Shown here: positions 11,990-23,463 of the stretch, piece after piece
How the letters are laid out: the number at the start of each line of letters is the position of its first letter
Numbering within the stretch: the stretch's first letter is position 1
DNA from: Branchiostoma belcheri
Taxonomy: Eukaryota > Chordata > Leptocardii > Amphioxiformes > Branchiostomatidae
DNA: 64,000 bases
NCBI RefSeq assembly: GCF_001625305.1
Contig: NW_017803954.1
Span: forward strand, 768,608-832,607
Reading direction: 5' to 3'
Translations under genes and position numbers: made by a program
Notes under the pieces: model-generated
What the model saw: the letters and a program-made list of their open reading frames with translations, nothing else
Told to the model about the DNA's origin: nothing
The model's database searches: none

Positions 11990-14900
11990 ATGGTATTGAC
12001 TGGATTAGTAGTCACCTTCCTTGTCATCGGGTCTGTCTTGGGTGAGTATGTCATGATATCGTAAAGAAAAGAGGTACTGATAATACTGAAAGAAGTCAAC
12101 TCTTTAGAAACGTATTGAATTCGATATTTTTTTGAAAGACGAGACTTGAAAAGTCCGACACATTAGCCTCCGTAGCAGGCTTATAGAAGTATTAGAACTG
12201 GGGGTTTGGTATAGCCTCTACCAGGCACCGCGGATCGCTGGAAAAATAGTAGATATCACGGGTCGCAAATTGGAGCTTCTATGGCCCTGGATCTTCTCTG
12301 GTATACTATCCCTTTATTTCGGCCAATTTTTACTATTTTTCCAGCGATCCGCGGTGCCTGGTAGAGGCTAGGTTTGGTAGTCTTCGGCTGTTTTCTAATC
12401 AGCCCAGTTCTAAAAACGGGGGGTAATTCAACCAGGTCGGCTATGTTGTCTATATACAATCAGAAAATAGCACATAAAAGCTCCCAAAGACCATTAAGAC
12501 CCCCCAAACCCCCACTTGGCATGCTATGGAGGCTACCGACACATGCGGTCTTTTACTAGGAGACCTTTTTGGTACGTGTTAGCCTACAGTTAGCCTATCC
12601 TATATCCTCCATTATATTACCATGCATGCAATAGAGACTATCCCAACGCAATAATTCTACTTCTTCAGGAGACGACCCTGAATGTACAGGTACTGTTGCC
12701 TCTAACGGACAACACGGTCACTGCGCCACCGTGTCCTCCTGTCCCTACAGCTACTTCGTCTCCGGCCTCTGTCCCTCCTACGGCTTCGACATCAAATGTT
12801 GTTACAACTGCCATCTGGGAGGATGCCAGACGGGCTCAAGTACGATACCATTTCTTTTATTTTATTTTCTTTTAAAGGAACTTCTAATTAAAGATTAAGA
12901 CCATAACAGGATTCAGTACTAGTTCTAGTTCTGTGTCTGCCTTCGGCAGCATTACTCTGCCGATTCGAGTGGACCTCGCTACTACTTTTCAATGGATGTC
13001 TTGTACTTCTGTTGTTAGATATCGGAACGGGGACAACTACAGGGACTGGGACCGGGACAGACCCTGGGACAGGGACAAGTACGGGGACCGGAACAGCAAC
13101 GCAAACGGGACCATCGCCATATGCTGACGTCCGCGCGACCTGGCTGAGTCGGTACGACCACGCCACCTCCCATGCGGAGACCGCAGCCAACTTTGCCACA
13201 CTTAAGGCAAAGGGGATCAACCGTGTCTACCTCAACGTCTGGGCCAGCGGTAACTATGGGGCAAATTCTATTTATATCACATCGGAAGGATATTGTGTAA
13301 AGTGTTTACAGCAAAATATACTGTAGCTGGGTTGAATTTACTCAGCATTATTGCTACAGCTGCCCTGGTTCCCACGACGAAGCAGAATTTCTAAACCGGT
13401 AACTTTTGGCCCAGTTCTTCTTGGATGTCCATCGTCAGCCGATGATGACGTAACCCAGTTAGTAATACTAGTATTGTAAAATCACGTGGCCCAGTTAGTG
13501 TGATTGTAAGAGCACAGTAGGTCTCAGCCGCCATCCTTCTGTTCTGTCAAAGTTCTGACGAATCCTTAGCCACGTGGTCCAGTTAGTACGATTACTGTAT
13601 ATTGTAAAAGCACCGCAATCAGAAAACGTACTTATTAATTAGTAAGACAAACCTCTAAATGGTTATGTTTTATATGTGTCAAGTTGGCAACTATACCTAT
13701 AAACAGAGTATACTAGTCACTGAGTCCTAGTCACAGGACTAGACGGAAACCCAACATTATTACAATGAAATTCACTTAGACGCTTAAAGAAATAAAGGAC
13801 TGTGAATTTCCTGATAAATGTGAGATCGTCTGACAAATGTGAGATCGTCATTTTATTGTCAACAGGCCAGATCTACTTCCACTCCCCGACCTTCGAGTCT
13901 CTGGGGATCCATGGGCTGGTGAGAGACGTCCTGGGGTGGGCTGTAGAAGAGGGACGGAAACAGGGGATCGAGGTAACGTGTTTAAGCTACAGCAGCCGAG
14001 ACACTTTTGCAGGATATTATTGGAGACGGCAGTGTAGAATATATAAATTCTGATGCCAAGGATTAATTCCACAAGGAAATGAAGACTGCATTTTGAATCT
14101 AGTACATTGTACCTTTCTCCGCTTTTCCAATAGATTTGGGCGTGGTTCGAGTACGGTCTCAAGGCATGTTGGGGTTCCAGCCCAACTGTTACAGTCTTCT
14201 CAAATAAGGTGAACAGTCTGGGATGGATAAAGGGACAGGCTGGAGAATATTGGTGGATGGATGCAGGAAACACACAGGTGAGATAAAAGCCGGTTCAGTA
14301 TGCTGTGTTTTCTGAGAGGTTTTGCTGTTGGTCTGCATACATACGCATTTCTCGGCACAATTTTTGAACACACCAAGGTCAGTTTTTCATATACATTAAC
14401 ACGTTCTATATTTCTCAGGTCCTGGACTTCCTTGCCGGCATGATGCAGGACGCCTTCAACAACTACCCAGGGTTGGCTGGTGTTCAGCTGGACGATCATT
14501 TTGTTCAACCCTGGCAGCTTGGAACTGACCTGGTGGCGACGATGACAAACGCCGCAAGGCACATACTTGGGTAAGTGGCGGCTGGAGTGGGGACCTTTCT
14601 TGATGACAATTGCAATATACTGGCTTATCAGTGGAAAAGCGTAAGAAATGGCTCACACATCAATGAGCAAAGGATATGGATGCGAAGGTCATTAATGCCA
14701 TTTATGCGACAGGATAGCACATGTAAATACACGTATAACGAATAGTGGCCTTATAATTTCAACATAGCAGTATCTGTGCACTAGTCTGCTAACGCCTTGC
14801 AAAATCACACCACCTTTTCAGTCGGGTGTCTGGCAGGGTGTCGTTGTCACCGATAGCCCCTCCTACCCTCTCCCTCACGAATTACAACGTGGACTGGGCC

Positions 14901-15377
14901 TCCTGGGCGAGGGAGGACATCGGATTTCACGAGTACGTTCCTCAGGTCAGTTGAAAATGCTACGTAAAGAGTAACAACAGTTACATATAGTATACTTATC
15001 CGTTGGACATCCTTTGCAAAATGAAGTTCCTTGTTCCTGTACCAAGAAGAGACGAGGAACAAATAAACATCAATGTCCTAGGTAGCATGTTGATATTTAC
15101 AGAAATGTGTGTGTAAGCTTTATCAACCCAGTTTCTCTCTACCCACCAGATTTACCGTGAATACGCCTCAGTCTTTAACGCCGACCTTGATCGCGTCATA
15201 GCAGCGGTCGGTAAGACCAAGCTTGTCCCCGGGCTCCGGTGTATCGGCACGGGTTCTCCCACGACGTACGACGCACTCGGTCAGATGATGAGTCGGTGTG
15301 AGGCCGAGGGTATCGGATACAGCGTCTGGTACTCAAGATGCTTCACGCTGCTCTACACAGACCTCATTCTTGGATAG
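11990..15377 (+). CDS. secreted GHL10/DUF187-like glycosidase with N-terminal Cys-rich module, copy A
   Basis: Eight exons: 11990-12041, 12669-12839, 13019-13249, 13866-13972, 14134-14277, 14419-14570, 14822-14945 and 15150-15377, giving 402 residues. Residues 1-18 are a signal peptide. Residues 23-70 form an eight-Cys module (C23, 36, 42, 52, 61, 62, 65, 70) with the pattern NGQHGHC...SGLCPSYG...KCC, resembling small modules of secreted amoebal and fungal lysozymes and NlpC/P60 enzymes. A Thr/Gly repeat linker (77-105) follows. The rest looks like the GHL10 (DUF187) TIM-barrel: ADVRATWLSRYDH, LKAKGINRVYLNVW, GIEIWAWFEYGL, WWMDAGN, and the hallmark GVQLDDHF at 256-263 (compare the bacterial HFDDYF motif). 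A relative, E. coli DigH/YddW, cleaves denuded peptidoglycan glycans, so bacterial cell-wall degradation in gut or immunity is a reasonable guess, not demonstrated. A possible poly(A) signal lies at 15431-15436. Confidence 0.8.
12212..12370. mobile_element. MITE with perfect 40-bp terminal inverted repeats and 9-bp target duplication
   Basis: Positions 12212-12251 and 12331-12370 are perfect 40-nt inverted complements. The 9-bp direct repeat GGTTTGGTA flanks both ends (12203-12211 and 12371-12379). The element is 159 bp and lies in intron 1 of the first GHL10-like gene. A 9-bp duplication with long terminal repeats points to the Mutator (MULE) superfamily. Perfect arms imply recent insertion. 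Confidence 0.88.
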
Positions 15378-16889
15378 TTGATGTGCGAGAGCAAACACAT
15401 CACAAAGTGCATATGGAGAGAAAGAAAACAAATAAAGAAACAAACAAGTGAGAGAAAGAAAGTCTGCACTATTGTATTACTGTTAGTTATTGTGCGTACA
15501 GATAGCTAGAGCATGTATTTTAAGAATGTCTGGGGCGTATGTTCAGCCACACCCAGCATATGTATTCGTATTTCTCGCTTCCAGTGAATAACTCACCAGC
15601 AGTACTTGTTACCACCAGTGACTGACAGAACACAGCAACGATACTAATGTCAAAGACCGATTCTCCTGTCCTTGGTGCTGAACTACACGCACACACACTC
15701 GTGGGCCGCATGTACCGACTGAATGGCACATTACCAAGTACCATACAGAAGTTTAGGCCAGCTTATTTATATAAGGTTTGGGTTTGAATTCCAGTCCAGA
15801 CCCAGAATTATGATTTGCTCGTCATCTTTACAATTTGCAGAGGACTTTTCAAGTGTTTACAGAGATATTGATATTGAGCAATACCAGACATCGGGAGATG
15901 GGGGTCGGCCGAATAGGCTCATAGGTACGGTATACGAATGTGAAGCTACAAACAGACTTAGGCTTGGGACTTAGGCTTAGGTTGATTGGTCGGACTAATA
16001 TTGTCTGGAGAGCCAGCGGCACGTCCTGTTGTGGAGGCTTAGGAACATTCCATCTATTCTCAGACCAGGTTTCCGTCATAGGGTCGTAGGTCATGGTCCT
16101 GTTTGTGATCAGAGATGTCGATGCGTTTAGTCGCGTGGCACGATAGTCCACGTGTCTATGGCAGTCACAAAACGTGCACATTTCTATACATGTCTGCTGA
16201 TTCATCGCATTAGAAAGCAATGCAGAGTGTGGATGTTGGGGCTCGGCGCATACTCATGGAGTAGGTATGTGGAACTATAAACACTTAACAAAAACTTCCA
16301 ACTATTTTTCCTTTTTTGAGTTTTGGGACCCGCCTCGGAGATCCTCAACCACTCACGGCTGAAAAATACTACAATTGCAATGGCTGCCTAGATCATTCTG
16401 ATAAAGATATGAACATAAGAACTATTCAATATAGCATGAATATTCTAGTTTCACAGACCAAGATAAGAGCGTGTACATGTATGCGACGGGCGCAGTAGTG
16501 ACGAACTACCCTGTAAAATAACTTAGTTGTGTATTAAGCTCTATCCAACAGGAACAGTGGTCTCCTGTAGACATGACAGAAACATGTACATTTGGCGGTC
16601 ACGTCTAGACACGTAGACTATCGCGCCACGCGACTACATGCACCTCTGATCAAAAACAGGACCATGACCCTACGACCCAATGAGGGAAAATAGAAGAAAA
16701 GTTCCCAAGCTTCCACGACAGGACGCCACACACCAGCCAATTACACCATTGTACAAACACGGCTTGACCAATCAACATAGCGGTTAGCACCTTTAAAATA
16801 AGCGCCCGTCCTGCCGAATAGGCAAGCCGGCACCTCAGTGGTAAACTCCAGGATCAGAACTGTTGGACGAGCATCTTTGCCTGTGCAAA
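15378..16889. other. intergenic between the two GHL10-like genes
   Basis: After the 3' flank of copy A, this spacer is dominated by a diverged inverted repeat (15979-16196 against 16563-16785). The right arm ends about 105 bp before the ATG of copy B and includes its CCAAT-type element GACCAATCA (16766-16774). I found no coding exon. Confidence 0.6.
15979..16785. repeat. diverged inverted repeat, arms about 220 bp
   Basis: The left arm (15979-16196) matches the reverse complement of the right arm (16563-16785) with many substitutions and small gaps. Shared blocks include GTTGATTGGTC, GTCATGGTCCTGTTT, TGATCAGAG, TAGTCGCGTGGC and ACGTGTCT. The spacer is about 365 bp. It could be an old MITE or an inverted duplication of the copy B promoter. 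Confidence 0.7.
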
Positions 16890-19800
16890 ATGGCGCTGAC
16901 TTCTTTTGCTGTTGCCTTCGTGTTCTTGGCGCTTGCCTCCGGTTAGTATGATCACACGTAAAAAGGTACAATTCCTATACGTCAAGGCACAAAGTTATAT
17001 AAATGGAATCATGAGTGTCTAATTTCTGTCTCGCTCCAGCTAACGATCCTGAATGTGCGACTTCCACCGCCGTTAACGGACAGCACGGCCACTGCGTCAC
17101 CGTGGAGTCCTGTCCGTACGGCTACTACGTCAGCGGCAAGTGTCCTTCCTACGGCGACGAAGTCAAGTGCTGTTACAGCTGTCATTACGGAGGATGCCAG
17201 ACCAACTCAAGTACGACATCTTTAGGTTACTGTCTTGTCTGCAACTTCTAGTATGGGCAGCTTACAATCTACTTTATGAACGCTTTCTTTTTAACTACTT
17301 TTTGTAGGTATCGACAACGGGGCAGGACCGTGGTCGTCATTGGGAGAAGATAACTATACAGCCCCGTATGGTGACGTTCGTGCCACCTGGTTGAGCCGCT
17401 ACGAGCACGCTAACACGCAGTTTGAACTGGCTGTCTCGTTCGCCCAGCTCAAGGCAAAAGGCATCAACCGTGTCTATCTCAATGTATGGGCCGACGGTAT
17501 GACTATTTATTTTACATATCGGCGTATTTACAGACGAAAAGATATGTCATATATAGACTGCCGTATGTACACAATTGTATTGATACAGCTGTCTAGGTTC
17601 TCTTGAAGGAGATTATATCTTTGGACTGATGACTAATCTCGAATGTTAAAGTGGAACACACACACAAACACGCACACACATGCACGCGCGCGCGCACATG
17701 CACACACACACGCACCAAGCTAATTATGTTAAGATGCGGTGGTTGAAGTGCTTTTTAGAATAAGTACTCATGGTTGTTATTGTATTGGGAAAAAATCAAA
17801 GCATGTGTTCACAGGCCAGATCTACTTCCACTCCCCGACCTTCGAGTCTCTGGGGATCCGTGGGTTTGTGAGGGACGTGCTGGGCTGGGCTGTAGAGGAG
17901 GGACTGAAGAGGGGGATAGAGGTAATCAAAGGGCTCGGTCACATTCGTCCTGCGATCGTCGTACGATCCCAAACCGAGGACGTCCTCGGGATAGTCGTGC
18001 TCGTGTCGTACAAACGTCATCTGTCTTCTTACGGAATTGGAGTGTCTTATCCTTGTCCGCGGTTTGCTTTATCATAAGCCTGCTTGATTATTGAAATCCT
18101 ACAACAAAATCGTACGGCGATCGATATACGATAAATGTGCCCACACACGTTTTGGGCCATACGAATTCAGATTTTTGTTATTGATATATATAGACTAACT
18201 TACAGTCACTAGGCTAATATGTAGATTTTAGAACACCTAGTAATGCACATGTATGTTCGAATGTTTCAAGGCATAAATTCATACGTATTCCGTAAAATTT
18301 GTGTAGATACAATGTACTTTGCATGAACTTCGAATAAAATAAAGTTACTAGTATAAAGCATTTGTTAAAGCAAACCATTTCCTTTCTATGCGTGCACAGG
18401 TATGGGCGTGGTTTGAGTATGGCCTCATAGCTACCTGGGGTGACAGCCCCACTATGACCTTCTTCTCCAGCACTGTGTATAACATGGGCTGGATGAAGGG
18501 AGAGGCAAAGGGCTACTGGTGGATGGATGCTGGCAACTTTGAGGTGAGGTTATCACCCTCCTCCCTGTCAGATATCCACCTTTTATTCCGGCTTCGAATC
18601 CCTGGTAGGCCCCAGTGTTGTGCCCTTGGAAAAGGCACTTGTCTCAGGTGAAAATGATCAACCATGGATAACGTACCTAGCTGTTGGTTGTGTATAACAT
18701 CAGATGAATATCAGGCTACTGATGCCTGTCCTCTACCATTTAAGTTGTCTCTGGCATCAAAGTTGTAGCTTTTTAATGAAAGGGATGCAACACAACATTT
18801 TGAACAGACCTGAAATGGAACACCTTGAAGGTTAGTTACAGGTATGTACTCAATGCTTTTCCCTCAGGTCCTGGACTTTGTTGCTGGAATGATGCAGGAT
18901 GCATTTGACAACTACCCTGGGTTGGGTGGTGTTCAGATAGACGAGCATTTTGGCCAACCGTACCAGCTTGGAAGTGACCTGGTGGTAACAATGAATGATG
19001 CTGCAAACTACATCCTAGAGTGAGTATGGAAAGAATTTCACTACAATTGCTGGTTATCTATTCTCAGCTACTGCTACATGCCCCTTAAGTGAGATATACT
19101 ACCAGGGTTCTCCAGATATAATCAGGTGGCTGAGTTGTGGGTTTGTGTCTCTTTCTGTCCAAATTGATGAAGTTGCATGATGGGTGGGAGGAGATTTTGA
19201 CAATTGATAGTCATGCCTGAAGGTGACCCAGCATGCAGGGTGGGACTAAGTGGTCAGTATATGGATAAATTAAGGAAATGGTGTAACATCCAATCAAACC
19301 CACTTTCCTAAGGTCTGTGAACTTGAAGATCTGAAGTTAAAGTCTGAAACTTCCAAATTCTTGTTATTCTTTGCTATGGACCGTACTTGTAACTTGCTGA
19401 CACCACCGAATCACATCTTCTCTCTAGACGTGTGTCTGGGAAGGTGTCGCTGGCACCGGTTTCACCTCCTCAATCATCATTGCTGAACTACAACATGGAC
19501 TGGGGTCGTTGGGCAAAGGACGACATCGGCTTCCATGAATATGTGCCAAAGGTGGGCTAGAAATAGCTTCATGGTGTGCTCATAGTAAATGCTGTATGTA
19601 AAGATTCCATGGAATAATGGATACATGAAAAATCAAATCAGTTACTGCTGTTGATAAAAACTAGACTATGAACCAAGCTTGATGAAATGACAGCCTTGAA
19701 GAGCTTATCCTCAGCAATGCACAGTTACAGAACTACTGGTAAGCATGCAAGTTCTACTCAACTCTGCTGTCTCCCCTCCAGATCTACCGTGATACAGCCT

Positions 19801-20012
19801 CGTCCTTTGACTACGACCTGAGCCAAATCATTGAAGAAGTTGGAAAGGACAAGCTGGTGCCCGGGATCCGGTGCATTGGCTCGGGTGCGAACACCCCGTA
19901 TGACGTGCTGAGTGACATGATGACCCGCTGTGAGGCTGAGGGGCTGGGACACAGCATCTGGTACTCCAAATGTTTCACTCAACTCTACCCAGACCATGTG
20001 CATGGTAATTGA
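16890..20012 (+). CDS. secreted GHL10/DUF187-like glycosidase with N-terminal Cys-rich module, copy B
   Basis: Eight exons: 16890-16941, 17040-17210, 17308-17496, 17815-17921, 18400-18543, 18868-19019, 19428-19551 and 19782-20012, giving 389 residues. Intron positions and phases match copy A exactly, and exons 1, 2, 4, 5, 6 and 7 have identical lengths, so this is a tandem duplicate. It has a signal peptide, the same eight-Cys module (ECATSTAVNGQHGHC to GGCQTNSS), a shorter linker without the Thr/Gly repeat, and the same barrel motifs (GDVRATWLSRYEH, KAKGINRVYLNVWADG, VWAWFEYGLIATW, WWMDAGN). The hallmark acidic pair is changed: GVQIDEHF (Asp246-Glu247) instead of DD. Activity may therefore differ or be lost. 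A possible poly(A) signal is at 20051-20056. Function is inferred from family only. Confidence 0.8.
19128..19320 (+). repeat. dispersed repeat family 1, copy b
   Basis: Located in intron 6 of copy B. It begins GGTGGCTGAGTTGTGGG, which resembles a tRNA A-box, and ends AGGAAATGGTGTAA. Confidence 0.55.
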
Positions 20013-21036
20013 TGCACACTAGCAACCATTTCAAAGTGCAAACAGAGAAAAATAAAAAAGAGAATCCTTTTTGTTGTTTCAAAGTATCCTTGTTTTTTCT
20101 CTACCTATACTTTTATGAGCCAAGACCCTCCTTTTTTTTTCACAGAATACTGTCACTCCTTCCTACATCTAATTTTTAGATAGCCACTAAAAAAATAATG
20201 AGGACACTTAAACAAACTTGGTTTCCTGGATGACACCTGCATTTTAATGGTTTGGGCTTTAGACCTGGTACGCATACACTTGTCTACGTAAACTGTCTCC
20301 ACATTTGTTACCATGACCTATTGTTGCAGCTATTCAGCCTACAAAATGTGCTTTTCAAATGTTTGTGTGCAAGTTTCTCTTTTCAGAGTCATGTCTCACG
20401 ATTTCTACACATGTGAATAGGCTGCCAGAAGTTCTCTCTCAAAATCACTTGCAGGGCCTTAGTTCTACTAGCTACTTGTAAATGTTGATTCACAGATATG
20501 TCTTAAGTCAGCACCAAGAATCACCAGTTTGCACCACCACTATCTATTAGTTCACCCATAACACTCTATCACATGATCACTTGTTGAGTTTAAGAAAGCC
20601 TTCTCATTCTCTACCTGGAGGCTTCTATCCTTCCTGCTTTGGGCAAGCTACAATATTTCTTACATTCAAACATAGACTTAACAGGATTTTTGCCATTTTT
20701 TGTCTTAGCGTATCTAGCTTGTTTTTGCAATTAAACCCAAAGGATACCAATGAAAACCCTGCAACTTTTAGGCAGCTAATCATTGATAAACGTAGGTAGG
20801 TTACAAACTGTTTCTGATGATACGTATCATTTTGGGAAGGAAGGCATTTTGTTAGACTGACAAAATAGGCCCAAACCTTGCAAAGTCTATCTTCAACAAC
20901 ATTACAAATGAATAACACTGTCGACAGGATGCATCTACCACCAAGGTCCAAATCCATCAAGGTCCAAATCATTTCCCGTTGTTTGTCAGCCTGGGAGCTG
21001 GGCGTTGTTGTCCATAGAAAGGCCTCCTGGCTGGAG
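20013..21036. other. intergenic, convergent 3' ends of GHL10-like copy B and QDPR
   Basis: 3' flanks of two converging genes. The sequence is AT-rich and unstructured to my reading, with no domain-bearing frame. Confidence 0.6.
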
Positions 21037-23463
21037 TCAGTTAGCAGGAGTACATTTGGTGATGCCATCGGATGTGTTGAGTTTCAGGAGTGTGCCGCTT
21101 GCTGGGCGGTCCTTACCCTGAGTCCAGTTGTAGAATAGCCTGCAAATCAGACAGTTTCATGGATCAACAGATTCTGACTGTCCTTCACAACTAGCAGTTA
21201 AAGAAACTGTATAATATGGCAATTAGTAGTTAAACCAATGACGTCAACACAGTGGCTGCATGTCTGTTAAACAATTGCATCCTATGCTTTCATTTTGCTT
21301 GAACGTCGGTGGGACTATGGGATTGGTCTATGGATGAAAGAACAAGGAGTTTATGAAAGGCATACTCTTCATGTCAAGAGCTTGTGTGAATATATTTCTT
21401 AAGTTATTATCTTCTTTTTCTGTCAAGGTTCTTGCACAATAACATGAGAAAAAAGTTGTTACACTCACTCTGCTACAAACTCCAGGGATGTCCATGTGCT
21501 GAAGTCAGCATCTTTCATCCATTTCCTGTTCATGGGGGTGTCCAAGGTCACTCTGCCAACACAAGAGCAGCATGTAATGATTACACAGTGCTGACAAACT
21601 GCTCCTTCATACAGTAGAAAATAAATATGAACAAGGATACATGCAAGAGTACTCAATTTGCAGTGTCTAAAGAAACATACGGAAGAATGGCGATTGCAGC
21701 AGCCCCCTCAGGAAGACCACCATTGGGCTGGCCCAAACTCTTGGTCAGCTGGTGGACAGCAGCCTTGGCCATCCCATAGCCAATCATTCCTGCACAACAC
21801 ATCAGGCAAAACTTCATGGACTGGGTTGAGTAAGAAGGTTACAAATTAGCCATTTAATGGATAGTTGTTTGGTCATTTAACGCTTTTGTGTTTAAGATAT
21901 AAAGCATAGTGAGTGTCTTAATAAGTTGTATTACTAGTTCCACATAGCCTTCATACCTGCTGTTCCCCCCAGCGCAGGCTGAGCCCCTGGCAAGGTGAGT
22001 ACTCCTCCATCCTTGAGATGCTGTGAAGCCAACTTGGCTGCGATGGAAGACGTCCACACACTCTGTTTCCACATCAGGTCTGAGTTCTTGATGAAGTCTG
22101 GAGGTTATAGGGAACAGGTCAACATAAGTTGGAGCACAGTTATTGTCTATTCCATCATTCACACAAAACACATTCTATGGTCAGAGTAACATCATAATAT
22201 TATCTGACTTAAACAGTCATGACAGTACCGTCAAACCTGTATAAGTGACCAACCCAAGGACCACTTGGCTAATGTGACCACTTTTTGGTGGTCCCTTACT
22301 TATATAATTTTTCCCATTGAGACAAACATTAATAGTCCTATATAGTGTCCATCTGTCCTGGCCTATTCTAGCTCCCACGTTGGAGATAAAGACACAAGAG
22401 CTAAAAACTAAAATAGGTCTGGTAACATAGACAGATAGATCAGATTAAATTGATCCCCTGAGTGGAAAATGAGAAATCTGTCTTGATTTATGAGATGGCT
22501 CAGCCTCCCACCCTTTGTGCCAGCATGTCCGCCTGCCCAGCCTCCTGCCACGCACAAGATGGCGTCCACCTTCTCTCCGCGCAGGGAATCGTCCACGCCC
22601 TTCAGCACGGCGTCGGTCTGCTCCTGCCATGACTCACATGGCTGCACCACCACATTGGCATCAGCCTCCTCGTTAGGCACCAGGTCAATAGAGCCTACCC
22701 ACTGTTGGTAAAACAGACATGGCCGGCAACAGGCTTGTAAATTGTAGGTACATGTAACGTTACATACATGTAAAAGCAAACTGACTTACAGTCAAACTTG
22801 TACAATGACCACTTTAACATAAGGACCACCTGGCCTAAGATAATTTTTACCCATTGACATTGAGAATCCTGTCTATAGTGACCATGCACCTGTTCATAAT
22901 CAGTCTATAGTGACCACCTATCCATATAGAGCAGATTTTATTGGTTCCCTTTTAATATCAGTAGTTTTATTGTTTTCTTTGAAAGGGCCACTCTCAACAT
23001 CTTCTGCTTGCAACTAGTATAGCAACAATCTAATAAATACTTCATTACTGTGGACACGCCCCTTTCAGAAATGTCCTAACGTTAAACGTTCTTTGTTATA
23101 AACTTATGTCCTCCTTGAAATGTGTGACATAAATTATGCTGTCTGTGCAATGACCCTGGCCTGACATGACATATTGCCTGTAACTTATGAGCTACATAGG
23201 AGCACAAGTGTTTAACGTTACGTACCCACGCGGCGACCTGATCATGACAGATGGTTTACGAAGTGGAGTGAGGGTCATATGATTCAGCTTCACACTGGAG
23301 ACATACCGCCTATACAGAATGTTAACTACCTCTACATATCTCACGGCACTCCTTAGACCTTTAACTGTTTACTCACCCAGCTTTTCTCCTTGAAATACTT
23401 GACACAGACGGATCCGAGCGCACCTTTCCCTCCATACACCAACACACGACTGGACGCGGCCAT
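21037..23463 (-). CDS. QDPR: dihydropteridine reductase
   Basis: Six coding exons, 23463-23377, 22701-22512, 22097-21957, 21789-21681, 21552-21469 and 21139-21037, encode 237 residues (human 244). The enzyme uses NADH to recycle quinonoid dihydrobiopterin to tetrahydrobiopterin after aromatic amino acid hydroxylation, in the cytosol. The dinucleotide motif YGGKGALG is near residue 10. The family signature [14 protein letters not shown] is near 78. The SDR Tyr-x3-Lys is intact at GYGMAK (Tyr144, Lys148). [14 protein letters not shown] and the terminal [12 protein letters not shown] block are QDPR-specific. All junctions are GT-AG and in frame. The start is head to head with KCMF1, 820 bp away, suggesting a shared promoter. 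Confidence 0.96.
22228..22372 (+). repeat. dispersed repeat family 2, copy a
   Basis: Located in a QDPR intron. Blocks include GTCAAACCTGTATAAGTGACC, TGTGACCACTTTTTGGTGG and CCCATTGAGA, shared with copies near 22790, 31450 and 35950. Confidence 0.6.
22788..22935 (+). repeat. dispersed repeat family 2, copy b
   Basis: Same family: AAGGACCACCTGGCC, CCCATTGACA and CTATAGTGACCACCT. It lies about 420 bp from copy a in the neighbouring QDPR intron. Confidence 0.55.

Noticed and set aside
18580..18610. GGCTTCGAATCCC resembling a tRNA B-box
   Set aside because: No A-box at the right distance and no cloverleaf could be drawn; it is inside an intron of GHL10-like copy B.
20078..20095. GTATCCTTG resembling a U12 donor
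   Set aside because: It lies in the 3' flank after the stop of GHL10-like copy B with no downstream exon.
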